From the NCBI GenBank assembly GCA_040905845.1, contig JBBDQV010000043.1, positions 1 through 9,918 of the forward strand: a stretch of 9,918 nt of DNA, written 5' to 3'. This document shows, piece after piece, positions 1-5,481 of this stretch. Origin of the DNA: VGDP01 sp040905845. GTDB lineage: Bacteria > Pseudomonadota > Alphaproteobacteria > SP197. The position numbers and the translations under genes are program-made. A model generated the notes under the pieces. That model saw only the letters and a list, made by a program, of their open reading frames with translations, ran no database searches and had not been told where the DNA came from. How positions within the stretch are numbered: position 1 is the first letter of the stretch; each line of letters starts with the position of its first letter.

Positions 1-156
1 ATCGCCGGCGCCGAGCCGGCGCACCTTGCTGGCGTTGGACTTGACCACGGTCGCGCCCATGGTGACCTGGCCGTCGCCGGCGACGACGACGCGCCCGCCA
101 CGGCGCACCGAGAGGACGGTGGTGCCGTGCCAAAGGGTCGCGGACGAGGAGGTCAT
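1..156 (-). CDS. hslV: ATP-dependent protease subunit HslV (ClpQ), N-terminal part
   Basis: This is the proteolytic subunit of the cytoplasmic HslUV (ClpYQ) protease, which degrades unfolded and regulatory proteins with the ATPase HslU. Only the first 52 residues lie in the window; the gene runs off the left edge. The translated start contains WHGTTVLSVRRGGRVVVAGD, then GQVTMGATVV and a KVRRLGAGD stretch, which match the N-terminus of HslV closely. The catalytic threonine should be T12, exposed by removal of the short leader ending in HG, as is usual for alphaproteobacterial HslV with an N-terminal extension. The start is the ATG complementary to 154-156. Upstream there is only a weak GGA-type ribosome site. 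The gene diverges from the DUF2628 gene at 290. hslU is expected just outside the window. Identification is secure from sequence; activity cannot be judged from a fragment. Confidence 0.95.
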   Translation of the reverse strand, partial: MTSSSATLWHGTTVLSVRRGGRVVVAGDGQVTMGATVVKSNASKVRRLGAGD

Positions 157-212
157 GAGGGGAGTTCCAGGCGCGTCGGGGAGTCCACGATGTGGGCACG
201 CGGCTCCGAGGG

Positions 213-271
213 TCAAGGGCGGCGGGCTGGCGAAGCCGAACGCTTCCTGCTACAAGACCGGCCGCCCTTGA
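213..271. repeat. 11-bp inverted repeat in the divergent hslV/DUF2628 gap
   Basis: TCAAGGGCGGC at 213-223 is perfectly complementary to GCCGCCCTTGA at 261-271. The 37-base loop contains a second small stem, GAAGC (232-236) with GCTTC (242-246). The structure occupies most of the 133-base gap between the two divergent starts. No T-run follows either arm, so it is not a classical terminator. It may be an operator, an mRNA leader structure or a repeat remnant. I see no convincing sigma-70 or sigma-32 promoter in this gap. Confidence 0.6.
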
Positions 272-289
272 TCCAACCCCAGCTTCGCG

Positions 290-673
290 ATGGCGAGCTT
301 CTGCGTCTTCACCGCGGACCACCTGCCGTTGAGCGACCCCAGCGCCGTGATCCTGGTCGGCGACGGCTTCTCGTGGCCGGCCGCCGCGCTCGGGCCGCTG
401 TGGGCGCTCGGCCACGGGCTCTGGTTCGCGGCGGCGGCGCTCGCGGGGCTCGCGCTCGGGATCGGCGCCGTGGCGAACCTCGCCGGTCTCGCGCCGGGCA
501 GCGCGACCGCGCTGCAGATCGGCCTCGCGCTCCTCATCGGCTGGCACGCGCCCGACATCCGAACCCAGGACCTGTGGCGTCGCGGCTATCGGGTCGACGG
601 TTTGATCGTCGCGCCGAGCCTGATCGAGGCGGAATGCCGCTATTTCGGCACGCGCGTCGGAGCCAGGCCATGA
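290..673 (+). CDS. DUF2628 family membrane protein
   Basis: Small membrane protein of 127 residues with no established function. It carries the signature of the DUF2628 family: FSWPAA at residues 27-32, then GPLWALGHGLW at 35-45, followed by hydrophobic segments at about 44-65 and 74-87. The C-terminal tail is polar (a WRRGY motif at about 97-101) and is probably cytoplasmic. In alphaproteobacteria such proteins are often encoded inside the histidine cluster, which fits the nearby hslV and hisE. The ATG at 290 is the first possible start, because an in-frame stop lies at 269-271; no clear Shine-Dalgarno sequence precedes it. Its stop overlaps the next gene's start (ATGA, 670-673), so the two are probably translationally coupled. 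The family call is from motif recognition; any role in histidine synthesis is unproven. Confidence 0.8.
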   Translation: MASFCVFTADHLPLSDPSAVILVGDGFSWPAAALGPLWALGHGLWFAAAALAGLALGIGAVANLAGLAPGSATALQIGLALLIGWHAPDIRTQDLWRRGYRVDGLIVAPSLIEAECRYFGTRVGARP

Positions 674-1233
674 GCGAGCGCAAGCCCGACGCGGCGATCG
701 AACGCGTGACCAACCTCGGTGACCCCGATCTCGAGGAGCTGTGCGACGCGACCGACGCGGCCATCCTGGACGGCAACGGGTTCGGCTGGCTTCAGCCGCC
801 CGCGCGCCACCGACTCGCGGCCTACTACCGGGGCATCCTGATCGTCCCCGAGCGCGAGCTGTTCGCCGGCCGGCTGGATGGCGTCATCGTCGCCTCGGCC
901 CAGCTCTGGCGCGCGCCGCGCAGCAACGAGGCGCAGGCCTTCGCCGGTACGCTCACGGCCCATTGGGTCGCGCCGTGGGCGCGCGGCCACGGGCTCGCCC
1001 GCATGCTGCTCAAGGCGGTCGAGGACCGCGCGGCCGAGCTCGGGCTTTCGCACCTCAAGCTCGACGTGCGCGAGACCCAGGAGGCGGCGATCCAGCTCTA
1101 CGAGGCCAACGGCTACACCCACTGGGGCACCTTGCCGGCCTACGCCCGGATCGGCGGCAAGCTGGTCGCCGGTCGGTTCTACGTGAAGCGCTTGGCGCGG
1201 GCCAAGGTGGCCAAGGCCAAGACGGCGTCCTGA
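670..1233 (+). CDS. GNAT family N-acetyltransferase
   Basis: Acetyl-CoA-dependent acetyltransferase of 187 residues; the acceptor substrate is not known. The acetyl-CoA pyrophosphate-binding motif R-x-x-G-x-A appears as RGHGLA at residues 105-110, preceded by the beta-strand segment LTAHWVAPWA. The conserved LDVRETQEAAIQLYEANGY segment follows, as is typical for the last GNAT motif. FGWLQPP near residue 38 and SNEAQAF near 85 also fit one alphaproteobacterial GNAT subfamily. The ATG at 670 overlaps the DUF2628 stop by four bases, and a GGAG at 659-662 is well placed. The reading frame is open upstream to 127, but that part is an antisense or out-of-frame extension over the DUF2628 gene and shows no family similarity. 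The tail is lysine-rich (AKVAKAKTAS). The acceptor could be a small molecule or a protein amine; the sequence does not decide. Confidence 0.9.
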   Translation: MSERKPDAAIERVTNLGDPDLEELCDATDAAILDGNGFGWLQPPARHRLAAYYRGILIVPERELFAGRLDGVIVASAQLWRAPRSNEAQAFAGTLTAHWVAPWARGHGLARMLLKAVEDRAAELGLSHLKLDVRETQEAAIQLYEANGYTHWGTLPAYARIGGKLVAGRFYVKRLARAKVAKAKTAS

Positions 1234-1245
1234 TACCGTCGCGCC

Positions 1246-1359
1246 AATGTATAGAGACTTCAAGACGTCCTCGTGCTGAGCCTGTCGAAGCACGAGGGCC
1301 GGTGCACCGCCTCGTCCTTCGACGAACCCAGGACGAGGCGAATCGAGAGTCGATACATT
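1246..1359. repeat. REP-like twin hairpin element with short terminal inverted repeats
   Basis: Two hairpins stand side by side: CCTCGTGCT (1269-1277) with AGCACGAGG (1289-1297), and CCTCGTCCT (1310-1318) with AGGACGAGG (1330-1338). Each has a 9-bp perfect stem and an 11-base loop; the first loop carries the GAGCCTGTCGA motif common in dispersed repeats of alphaproteobacteria. The pair is framed by AATGTAT (1246-1252) and its complement ATACATT (1353-1359), suggesting one 114-base unit. It lies between the GNAT gene and hisE, 12 bases after the GNAT stop. Related sequence occurs at 3363-3419. It may have a side role in ending transcription or protecting the upstream mRNA. Confidence 0.75.
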
Positions 1360-1381
1360 TGCTCGCCGGTATGTCGCACTC

Positions 1382-1409
1382 GTTAACCGGGGTTAACCAA
1401 AGGTTAACC
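1382..1409. promoter_or_regulatory. Triple GTTAACC array with a CtrA-type box upstream of hisE
   Basis: GTTAACC occurs at 1382-1388, 1392-1398 and 1403-1409, with starts 10 and 11 bases apart, so about one helical turn. The last two copies are perfect GGTTAACC palindromes. TTAA at 1393-1396 and at 1404-1407 are separated by seven bases, matching the TTAA-N7-TTAA consensus of the alphaproteobacterial cell-cycle regulator CtrA. The array lies about 60-85 bases before the hisE start, a sensible operator position. CtrA binding is inference from the consensus; another dimeric regulator could use the same palindromes. Confidence 0.55.
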
Positions 1410-1467
1410 AAGTGTCGGCACTCCTGATGGCGGAGCGCATGATGAACCGGACCATGAGGGCATGGCG

Positions 1468-1806
1468 ATGAACGACGCTGCACGGCCGACGCTCGCGACG
1501 CTCGAGGATTTCTACGCCGCCACGGTCGCCCAGAAGGGCGCGAAGCCCGATGCGTCGCGGGTTGCCGAACTGCTCGCCCAGGACGTGCGCAAGATCGCCA
1601 AGAAGCTTGGCGAGGAGGCGGTCGAGACCGCCGTGGCCGCGGTCGCCGGCACCAAGGGCGACGTGGTCGCCGAAAGCTCGGACCTGTTGTTCCGCTTGCT
1701 CGTGCTGTGGGCCAAGGTGGGCGTCGATCCGGGCAAGGTGATGGCCGACCTGGTCAACCGGCACGGCCCGAAGACGCGCCCCGCGCCCGCCGCCGGAGGC
1801 AAGTGA
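1468..1806 (+). CDS. hisE: Phosphoribosyl-ATP pyrophosphatase (HisE)
   Basis: Catalyses the second step of histidine biosynthesis, hydrolysing phosphoribosyl-ATP to phosphoribosyl-AMP and pyrophosphate in the cytoplasm. The protein has 112 residues, the usual size for a stand-alone HisE. It shows the all-alpha MazG-like fold signatures: LEDFYA near the N-terminus, DVRKIAKKLGEEAVET with the metal-binding EExxE-type glutamates (E49, E50 and E53), then AESSDLLFRLLVLWAK containing the second acidic pair (E70 and D73). The ATG at 1468 is preferred because GAGGG at 1456-1460 lies seven bases before it; an ATG at 1462 would add two residues but leaves almost no spacing. The stop overlaps the HIT gene start by one base (TGATG). 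hisF and hisA, normally just upstream, are absent here; instead a REP element and a TTAACC array precede the gene, suggesting its own promoter. Confidence 0.93.
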   Translation: MNDAARPTLATLEDFYAATVAQKGAKPDASRVAELLAQDVRKIAKKLGEEAVETAVAAVAGTKGDVVAESSDLLFRLLVLWAKVGVDPGKVMADLVNRHGPKTRPAPAAGGK

Positions 1807-2171
1807 TGGCGTACGACGAAGCCAACATTTTCGCCCGCGTCCTCAGGGGCGAGATTCCCAACAAGACAGTTTACGAGGACGAGCACGTGCTCGCTTTCCG
1901 CGACATCCGGCCCCTCGCTCCCGTTCACGTGCTGGTCATCCCCAAGGCCAAGTACGTCTCCTCCGACGACTTCGGCGCCAGCGCGCCCGCCGAGGTCGTC
2001 GTCGCGTTCTGGCGCGCGGTCAGCCGGATCGCGCGCGACCTCGGCCTCGCGGAGTCGGGCTACCGGTTGATCGCCAACCACGGCGCCGACAGCCATCAGG
2101 AGGTGCCACACTTCCACGTTCACATCCTGGGTGGGCGCGCGCTCGGCCCGATGCTCACGCGGCGTGACTGA
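1806..2171 (+). CDS. HIT family hydrolase (HINT/PKCI-like)
   Basis: Nucleotide-binding histidine-triad protein of 121 residues. The family hydrolyses AMP-lysine, AMP-NH2 and similar phosphoramidates or nucleotide conjugates. The triad is HFHVHIL with H102, H104 and H106, preceded by NHGADSHQEVP; the N-terminal half shows IFARVLRGEIPNKTVYEDE and the LAPVHVLVIPK strand, both typical of HINT-type proteins. The length is that of the family. A strong GGAGG at 1795-1799 sits six bases before the ATG, and the start overlaps the hisE stop, so the pair is co-translated. hisE followed by a HIT gene is a recurrent alphaproteobacterial arrangement. The gene overlaps the following EamA gene by eight bases. 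The physiological substrate is unknown. Confidence 0.93.
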   Translation: MAYDEANIFARVLRGEIPNKTVYEDEHVLAFRDIRPLAPVHVLVIPKAKYVSSDDFGASAPAEVVVAFWRAVSRIARDLGLAESGYRLIANHGADSHQEVPHFHVHILGGRALGPMLTRRD

Positions 2172-3090
2172 AGCGGCGGCGAAGGCCGCGCGCACGGGCG
2201 TCGCACTCGTCCTCGGCGCGGCGGTCATCTTCTCGTTCAAGGGGATTCTCGCGAAGCTGCTCTACGCCGAGGGCGTCTCGGTGCCGACGCTGCTCGCGCT
2301 CCGCTTCGCGATCGCGTTGCCGCTGGTCTGGCTGATCGCTCGGCGCACCAACCCGTCGAAGCGCCCGCCGACCGGCGCCGAGCTCGCCGCGGTGGCCATC
2401 GGCGGCGTGCTCGGCTTCGGCCTCGCGCCGATCGCCGACTTCATCTCGCTCGCGCTCATCGACGTCTCGATCGAGCGCGTCATCCTGTTCTCGTTCCCGG
2501 CCTTCGTGCTGCTGTTCGAATCGGTGCGCGTGCGTCGCCCGCCCTCCGCGCGCCAGTGGCTCGCGCTCGCGCTGACCCAGACGGGCATCGTCCTCACCAT
2601 GGGCGGGTTCGACGTGGCCAAGGTGATCGCCAACCTCGAGGGCTCGGCCTGGGCGATCGCCTCGGCGGCGTGCTACGCGGTCTACCTGATGGTCAACCAG
2701 GCGCACGGGCGCACGCTCGGCGCCGCGCGCTTCACCGCGCTCGGCATGAGCGCGGGTTCGGCGGCGATCCTGCTTTACTTCCTGGCCGAGGAGCCGATCG
2801 CCGCGCTCGGCGTTTCGACGCTGTCCTGGGTCTACCTCGCGGTCATGGCGGTATTCTCGACGGTCGTGCCGATGATCATGTTCACCGAGGGGATCAAGCG
2901 CATCGGCGCGGCGCGCGCCTCGCTGGTCGCGACCGTCGGGCCGCCGTGGACCGTGGCGCTCGCGGCTATCGTGCTGGGCGAGAGCTTCACGCTCCAGCAG
3001 GGTCTGGGTGGGGCGCTCGTCATCCTCGGTGTGCTCGCGCTCGAGAGCCGGATCGCATGGCGCGGCGCCAAGCCGGCCAAGGCACCCTGA
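2164..3090 (+). CDS. EamA/DMT superfamily transporter
   Basis: Inner-membrane permease of 308 residues, the usual length for the ten-helix drug/metabolite transporter superfamily, with two EamA domains (about residues 14-140 and 155-300). Hydrophobic helices are seen throughout, beginning with GVALVLGAAVIFSFKGILAK. The second repeat contains ITEG-like MFTEGIKRIGAARASLVATVGP, a hallmark of EamA proteins just before the last helices. The GTG at 2164 is chosen because the helix begins soon after it; it lies inside the end of the HIT gene, so translation is probably coupled. The substrate cannot be predicted, since members export amino acids, metabolites or drugs. It is the last gene of the hisE-HIT-EamA run and is followed by a large repeat element. 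An upstream in-frame GTG at 2131 is less likely, as the added residues are not membrane-like or conserved. Confidence 0.88.
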   Translation: MTEAAAKAARTGVALVLGAAVIFSFKGILAKLLYAEGVSVPTLLALRFAIALPLVWLIARRTNPSKRPPTGAELAAVAIGGVLGFGLAPIADFISLALIDVSIERVILFSFPAFVLLFESVRVRRPPSARQWLALALTQTGIVLTMGGFDVAKVIANLEGSAWAIASAACYAVYLMVNQAHGRTLGAARFTALGMSAGSAAILLYFLAEEPIAALGVSTLSWVYLAVMAVFSTVVPMIMFTEGIKRIGAARASLVATVGPPWTVALAAIVLGESFTLQQGLGGALVILGVLALESRIAWRGAKPAKAP

Positions 3091-3159
3091 TATGAGCGAG
3101 GCCAGCGACCAGCACTAATACTAAAGGTCGTTGACGTTGACTCCTGCCGACGACGAACC

Positions 3160-3288
3160 CGTCATGGCGAGGAGGGCGAAACCCCCTTCGACGCCGCCCG
3201 CGGCGTCGTTCAGGGCAGGCTTGAAGCCATCCAGGGCAAGCGCTCGTGCGGCTGCCCTGGATCGCTTCGCCTTCGGCTCGCGATGACG
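3160..3288. repeat. Nested palindromic repeat of the GTCATTGCGAG type
   Basis: CGTCATGGCGAG (3160-3171) pairs with CTCGCGATGACG (3277-3288), and AAGCCATCCAGGGCA (3224-3238) pairs with TGCCCTGGATCGCTT (3253-3267), each with one mismatch. This is the widespread bacterial repeat in which a GTCATnGCGAG end is followed by an ATCCAGGGC arm. A further hairpin, GACGCCG (3190-3196) with CGGCGTC (3201-3207), interrupts the left half; the same GACGCCGC/GCGGCGTC module recurs at 3521-3538, so it seems to be a portable insert. Confidence 0.7.
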
Positions 3289-3362
3289 GTTCGAAGTTTG
3301 CGGACGGGTCAAGATCAACGACCCTTGGTCTTATACCAGCGGCCGATGACGATGACCCCTAG

Positions 3363-3419
3363 CCTCGTGCTTCGAGACGCTGCCCTTCGACAAGCTCAGG
3401 GCGGCTCCTCAGCATGAGG
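3363..3419. repeat. REP-like hairpin with TCGACAAGCTCAGGG core
   Basis: CCTCGTGCT (3363-3371) pairs with AGCATGAGG (3411-3419) with one G-T wobble, and an inner stem is formed by GCCCT (3382-3386) and AGGGC (3398-3402) around a TCGACAAGCTC loop. The same family of sequence forms the hairpins at 1269-1338. It lies inside the composite element at 3116-3582. Confidence 0.7.
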
Positions 3420-3456
3420 CAAGGGGTTGTTCTTGTAAGAAAAAGCCTCGTCCTGA

Positions 3457-3489
3457 GGCGTGGGGGCGGTTGCCCCCCGCCCCCACGCC
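3457..3489. repeat. Perfect 13-bp GC-rich hairpin
   Basis: GGCGTGGGGGCGG at 3457-3469 is perfectly complementary to 3477-3489, with a seven-base loop. It lies inside the repeat element, about 90 bases beyond the kinase stop on the minus strand. It has no following T-run in either direction, so intrinsic termination is doubtful, but it may block exonucleases or pause RNA polymerase between the convergent transcription units. Confidence 0.65.
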
Positions 3490-3579
3490 CGAAGGGCACG
3501 TCTCGAAGCCTGTCCTGAGCGACGCCGCAGGCGGCGTCGAAGGGGACGGGCTACGAGTCAATTTCAGGGACCTTTGGTA

Positions 3580-4512
3580 TTATCCCGCGCGAACGGCGGC
3601 GAGGTGGGCGGCGAAGGCAGGCGTCGCCATCAGCGCGCGGCAGCGGGTGAAGCGGTTGGCGGCGTAGGCCCAGAAGTCGTCCACCGGGTTCTTGTTGGCG
3701 TGCTGGATCAGGCCCCACAACGTCCACAGCAGATCGCACATCGCCTTGTAGATGACCATGCGACCATGATCGGCGGGGCGCGCCGGCCCGTCGAAATAGC
3801 CCTCGAGCAGCTCGCGCTCGTGCTCGGGGCCGAACCCAGCCTCGACCGAGAGATCGCCGAGATCCCACATCGGATCGTTCACGCCCGAGTACTCCCAGTC
3901 CACCAGCCAAATGCGCCGACCGTCGTCGAGCAGGTTCTCGCACAGGGGGTCGCAGTGGCAGGGAGCGAGCGGCAGCTGGCGCGCCGCCAGCGCCTCGCGC
4001 ACGGCCCGCGCCTCGGCCACGGTCTCGTGGTAGCCCTCGGGGAGCGTCGCGCCGAGCTTGTCGAGGTGGGCGAGGTAGCCGTCGATCATGGCGAACAGCT
4101 CGAAGCGAAAGGCGAACGCCTGGCCCGAGCGGTGCAGTCGGCGAAAGGCGCGGGCGGCACGGGCGGGCGCGCCGGGCCTCGCGCGCAAGACTTCGGGCGA
4201 CATGGTGACGCCATCGCCGAGAAACCGCGTGACCATGATGCCGTCGTCCCCGAAGTGAAGCACCTCGGGGCTGACGCCGGCGGCGGCCGCGGCGCGCGCG
4301 TTGACCAGCTCGACCTTGCGATCGATGTAGCCCTCGGTGCCCTTGCCCGGCACGCGCAGGCAATAGACCGCGTCGCCGGCCTGGACTCGGAACACCAGGT
4401 TGGTCAACCCGCCCAGCCGCTCGATCTCGAGCGCGGTCGCCTCGAGTCGGCTCAAGAGCGGCACGCGCGCGAGCGCGGCGCGCGCAATGCCGAGGTCGGC
4501 CTCGCTCGTCAC
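3580..4512 (-). CDS. Choline-kinase-like phosphotransferase (APH superfamily)
   Basis: Probable cytoplasmic small-molecule kinase of 310 residues. The N-lobe has ERLGGLTNLVFRV (31-43), the nucleotide loop form seen in choline and ethanolamine kinases, followed by a YCLRVPGKGTEGYIDRKVE segment. The catalytic loop HCDPLCEN is at 186-193 (D188 base, N193 metal ligand), and WLVDWEYSGVNDPMWDLGD at 202-220 supplies the metal-binding D205 and choline-kinase-type DWEY. A WTLWGLIQHANKN segment (263-275) and RFTRCRAL near the end also fit bacterial choline-kinase-like proteins (LicA type). The start is GTG, sharing GTGA (4509-4512) with the methyltransferase stop, so the two are co-translated. The stop codon comes from the end of the adjacent repeat element, so the native C-terminus may have been altered. 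Choline is the best-guess substrate; ethanolamine, another amino-alcohol or an aminoglycoside is possible. Confidence 0.82.
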   Translation of the reverse strand: MTSEADLGIARAALARVPLLSRLEATALEIERLGGLTNLVFRVQAGDAVYCLRVPGKGTEGYIDRKVELVNARAAAAAGVSPEVLHFGDDGIMVTRFLGDGVTMSPEVLRARPGAPARAARAFRRLHRSGQAFAFRFELFAMIDGYLAHLDKLGATLPEGYHETVAEARAVREALAARQLPLAPCHCDPLCENLLDDGRRIWLVDWEYSGVNDPMWDLGDLSVEAGFGPEHERELLEGYFDGPARPADHGRMVIYKAMCDLLWTLWGLIQHANKNPVDDFWAYAANRFTRCRALMATPAFAAHLAAVRAG

Positions 4513-5342
4513 GGCGTCGTCCGACGCGTCCCCACGAACGCGGCCCAGCCGAGATGACCGGTGTGCGCCGCCTTGCGCCAGAGCGCGTAGCGCTCGAGCG
4601 TATCCTCGACGTCCGCCGCGCTCGCGATCGCGGCGAGCCGTGCCCGCTTGGCCACGATCTCGGCGGCGATACGGTCGAACGACGGGCGCACGTGGCGGCT
4701 CCAGTCCTCCGCGACGATGGCCTCGAACCCGGCCGCGCCGAGGCCCTTTCGATAGTCCTCGGCGGACCAGAAACCGGGCGCCGAGATCTCGGCGAGCAGG
4801 GCGGCGGCGCCCGCGCCCGGCTCACCCACGACGACGAGGTCCGAAACCGCGATCGTGCCGCCGGGCCGCACCACGCGCGCGGCTTCGGCCAGCGCGCGCG
4901 GTCGGTCGGTCGAGAACAGGAGCGAATCCTGGCACCAGTAGACGTCGAAGCTCGCGTCCGCGTAGGGCAGCGCGTGGTAATCGGCGAACTCGAAGCGGAT
5001 GCGCTCGGCCGCCGGCCTGCCCTTCGTCCAGTCCGCGGCGATGGCGAGCTGGGCGCGCGCGATGTTGGTGGCGAGGACGCTCGCGCCGCGTTCGGCCGCG
5101 AGATACCGGGCGCTGCCGCCGACGCCGCACGCGGTCTCGATCACGCGGGCGTCCGGCGCGGCGCGGGCGAGCTCCGCCAGCCGGGCGGTCGCGCGCAGCG
5201 CGGCGGCGCGCAGGTCGTCGGTCTCGCCTTCCAGGAACCCCGGATGGATCTGGTCGCCGTAGACCTCGAGCATGGCCCGGTACATCGGCGCGTCGTAGCG
5301 CCTGGTGATCTCGGCCTGGAAATCGTCGGCGCTCGTCGTCAT
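4509..5342 (-). CDS. SAM-dependent methyltransferase, sarcosine/dimethylglycine N-methyltransferase-like
   Basis: Class I methyltransferase of 277 residues, cytoplasmic. Motif I reads VIETACGVGGSARYLA (67-82), the post-I strand is LATNIARAQL (90-99), D121 follows in FADYHALPY, and motif IV is SFDVYWCQDSLLF (131-143), followed by ARVVRPGGTIAVSDLVV. The N-terminal YGDQIHPGF (28-36) resembles the YGxxIHxG segment of glycine/sarcosine-type N-methyltransferases, and the WCQDSLLF motif resembles WSQDAFLHS in dimethylglycine N-methyltransferases. The ATG at 5342 is chosen because similarity begins soon after it; an upstream open stretch to 5483 has no family features. It is the first gene of a two-gene unit with the choline-kinase-like gene and diverges from the LuxR-type regulator at 5482. 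A quaternary-amine substrate is inferred from similarity, not shown. Confidence 0.82.
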   Translation of the reverse strand: MTTSADDFQAEITRRYDAPMYRAMLEVYGDQIHPGFLEGETDDLRAAALRATARLAELARAAPDARVIETACGVGGSARYLAAERGASVLATNIARAQLAIAADWTKGRPAAERIRFEFADYHALPYADASFDVYWCQDSLLFSTDRPRALAEAARVVRPGGTIAVSDLVVVGEPGAGAAALLAEISAPGFWSAEDYRKGLGAAGFEAIVAEDWSRHVRPSFDRIAAEIVAKRARLAAIASAADVEDTLERYALWRKAAHTGHLGWAAFVGTRRTTP

Positions 5343-5481
5343 CGGCGGGCTCGCTTGCGGGCATGGATCATGCGTGAAACCGCGTGCCGCGAAAAGTGTC
5401 GTGCGCGGAAAACACGGCGGCGCGAGCGCGGATTCCGTAGCAAGATGGGACACAGCGACGGACGGAATGGGAGCCAGGGCC

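Larger units (their letters stand above)
3116..3582. mobile_element. MITE-like composite palindromic repeat between convergent genes
   Basis: A 28-base terminal sequence at 3116-3143 (starting TAATACTAAAGGTCG and ending TTGACTC) recurs in inverted form at 3555-3582, with about 23 of 28 positions matching and identical outermost six bases. A third inverted copy at 3306-3333 matches the left end at about 22 of 28. The element therefore looks like a 467-base unit with a nested 218-base unit. It has no credible gene inside and fills nearly all of the 489-base gap between the EamA gene and the leftward kinase gene. Its right end TAA (3582-3580 on the minus strand) is the kinase stop codon. No duplicated target site could be made out. 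The likely nature is a non-autonomous miniature transposable element that collected REP sequences. Confidence 0.65.

Noticed and set aside
127..669. In-frame upstream extension of the GNAT gene, giving a 368-residue protein
   Set aside because: It is arginine-rich, overlaps the DUF2628 gene in another frame and has no GNAT-like features; the ATG at 670 has a good ribosome site and an ATGA overlap.
1382..1409. GTTAACC copies as a CRISPR or a tandem repeat array
   Set aside because: Units are only 10-11 bases apart with no spacers of CRISPR size; an operator reading fits better.
3457..3489. Intrinsic terminator for the convergent genes
   Set aside because: The hairpin is strong, but no T-run follows on either strand and it sits inside a repeat element.
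3460..4557. Plus-strand reading frame of 365 residues opposite the choline-kinase-like gene
   Set aside because: It is a shadow of the kinase gene's codon usage in GC-rich DNA; the opposite strand has the full kinase motifs.
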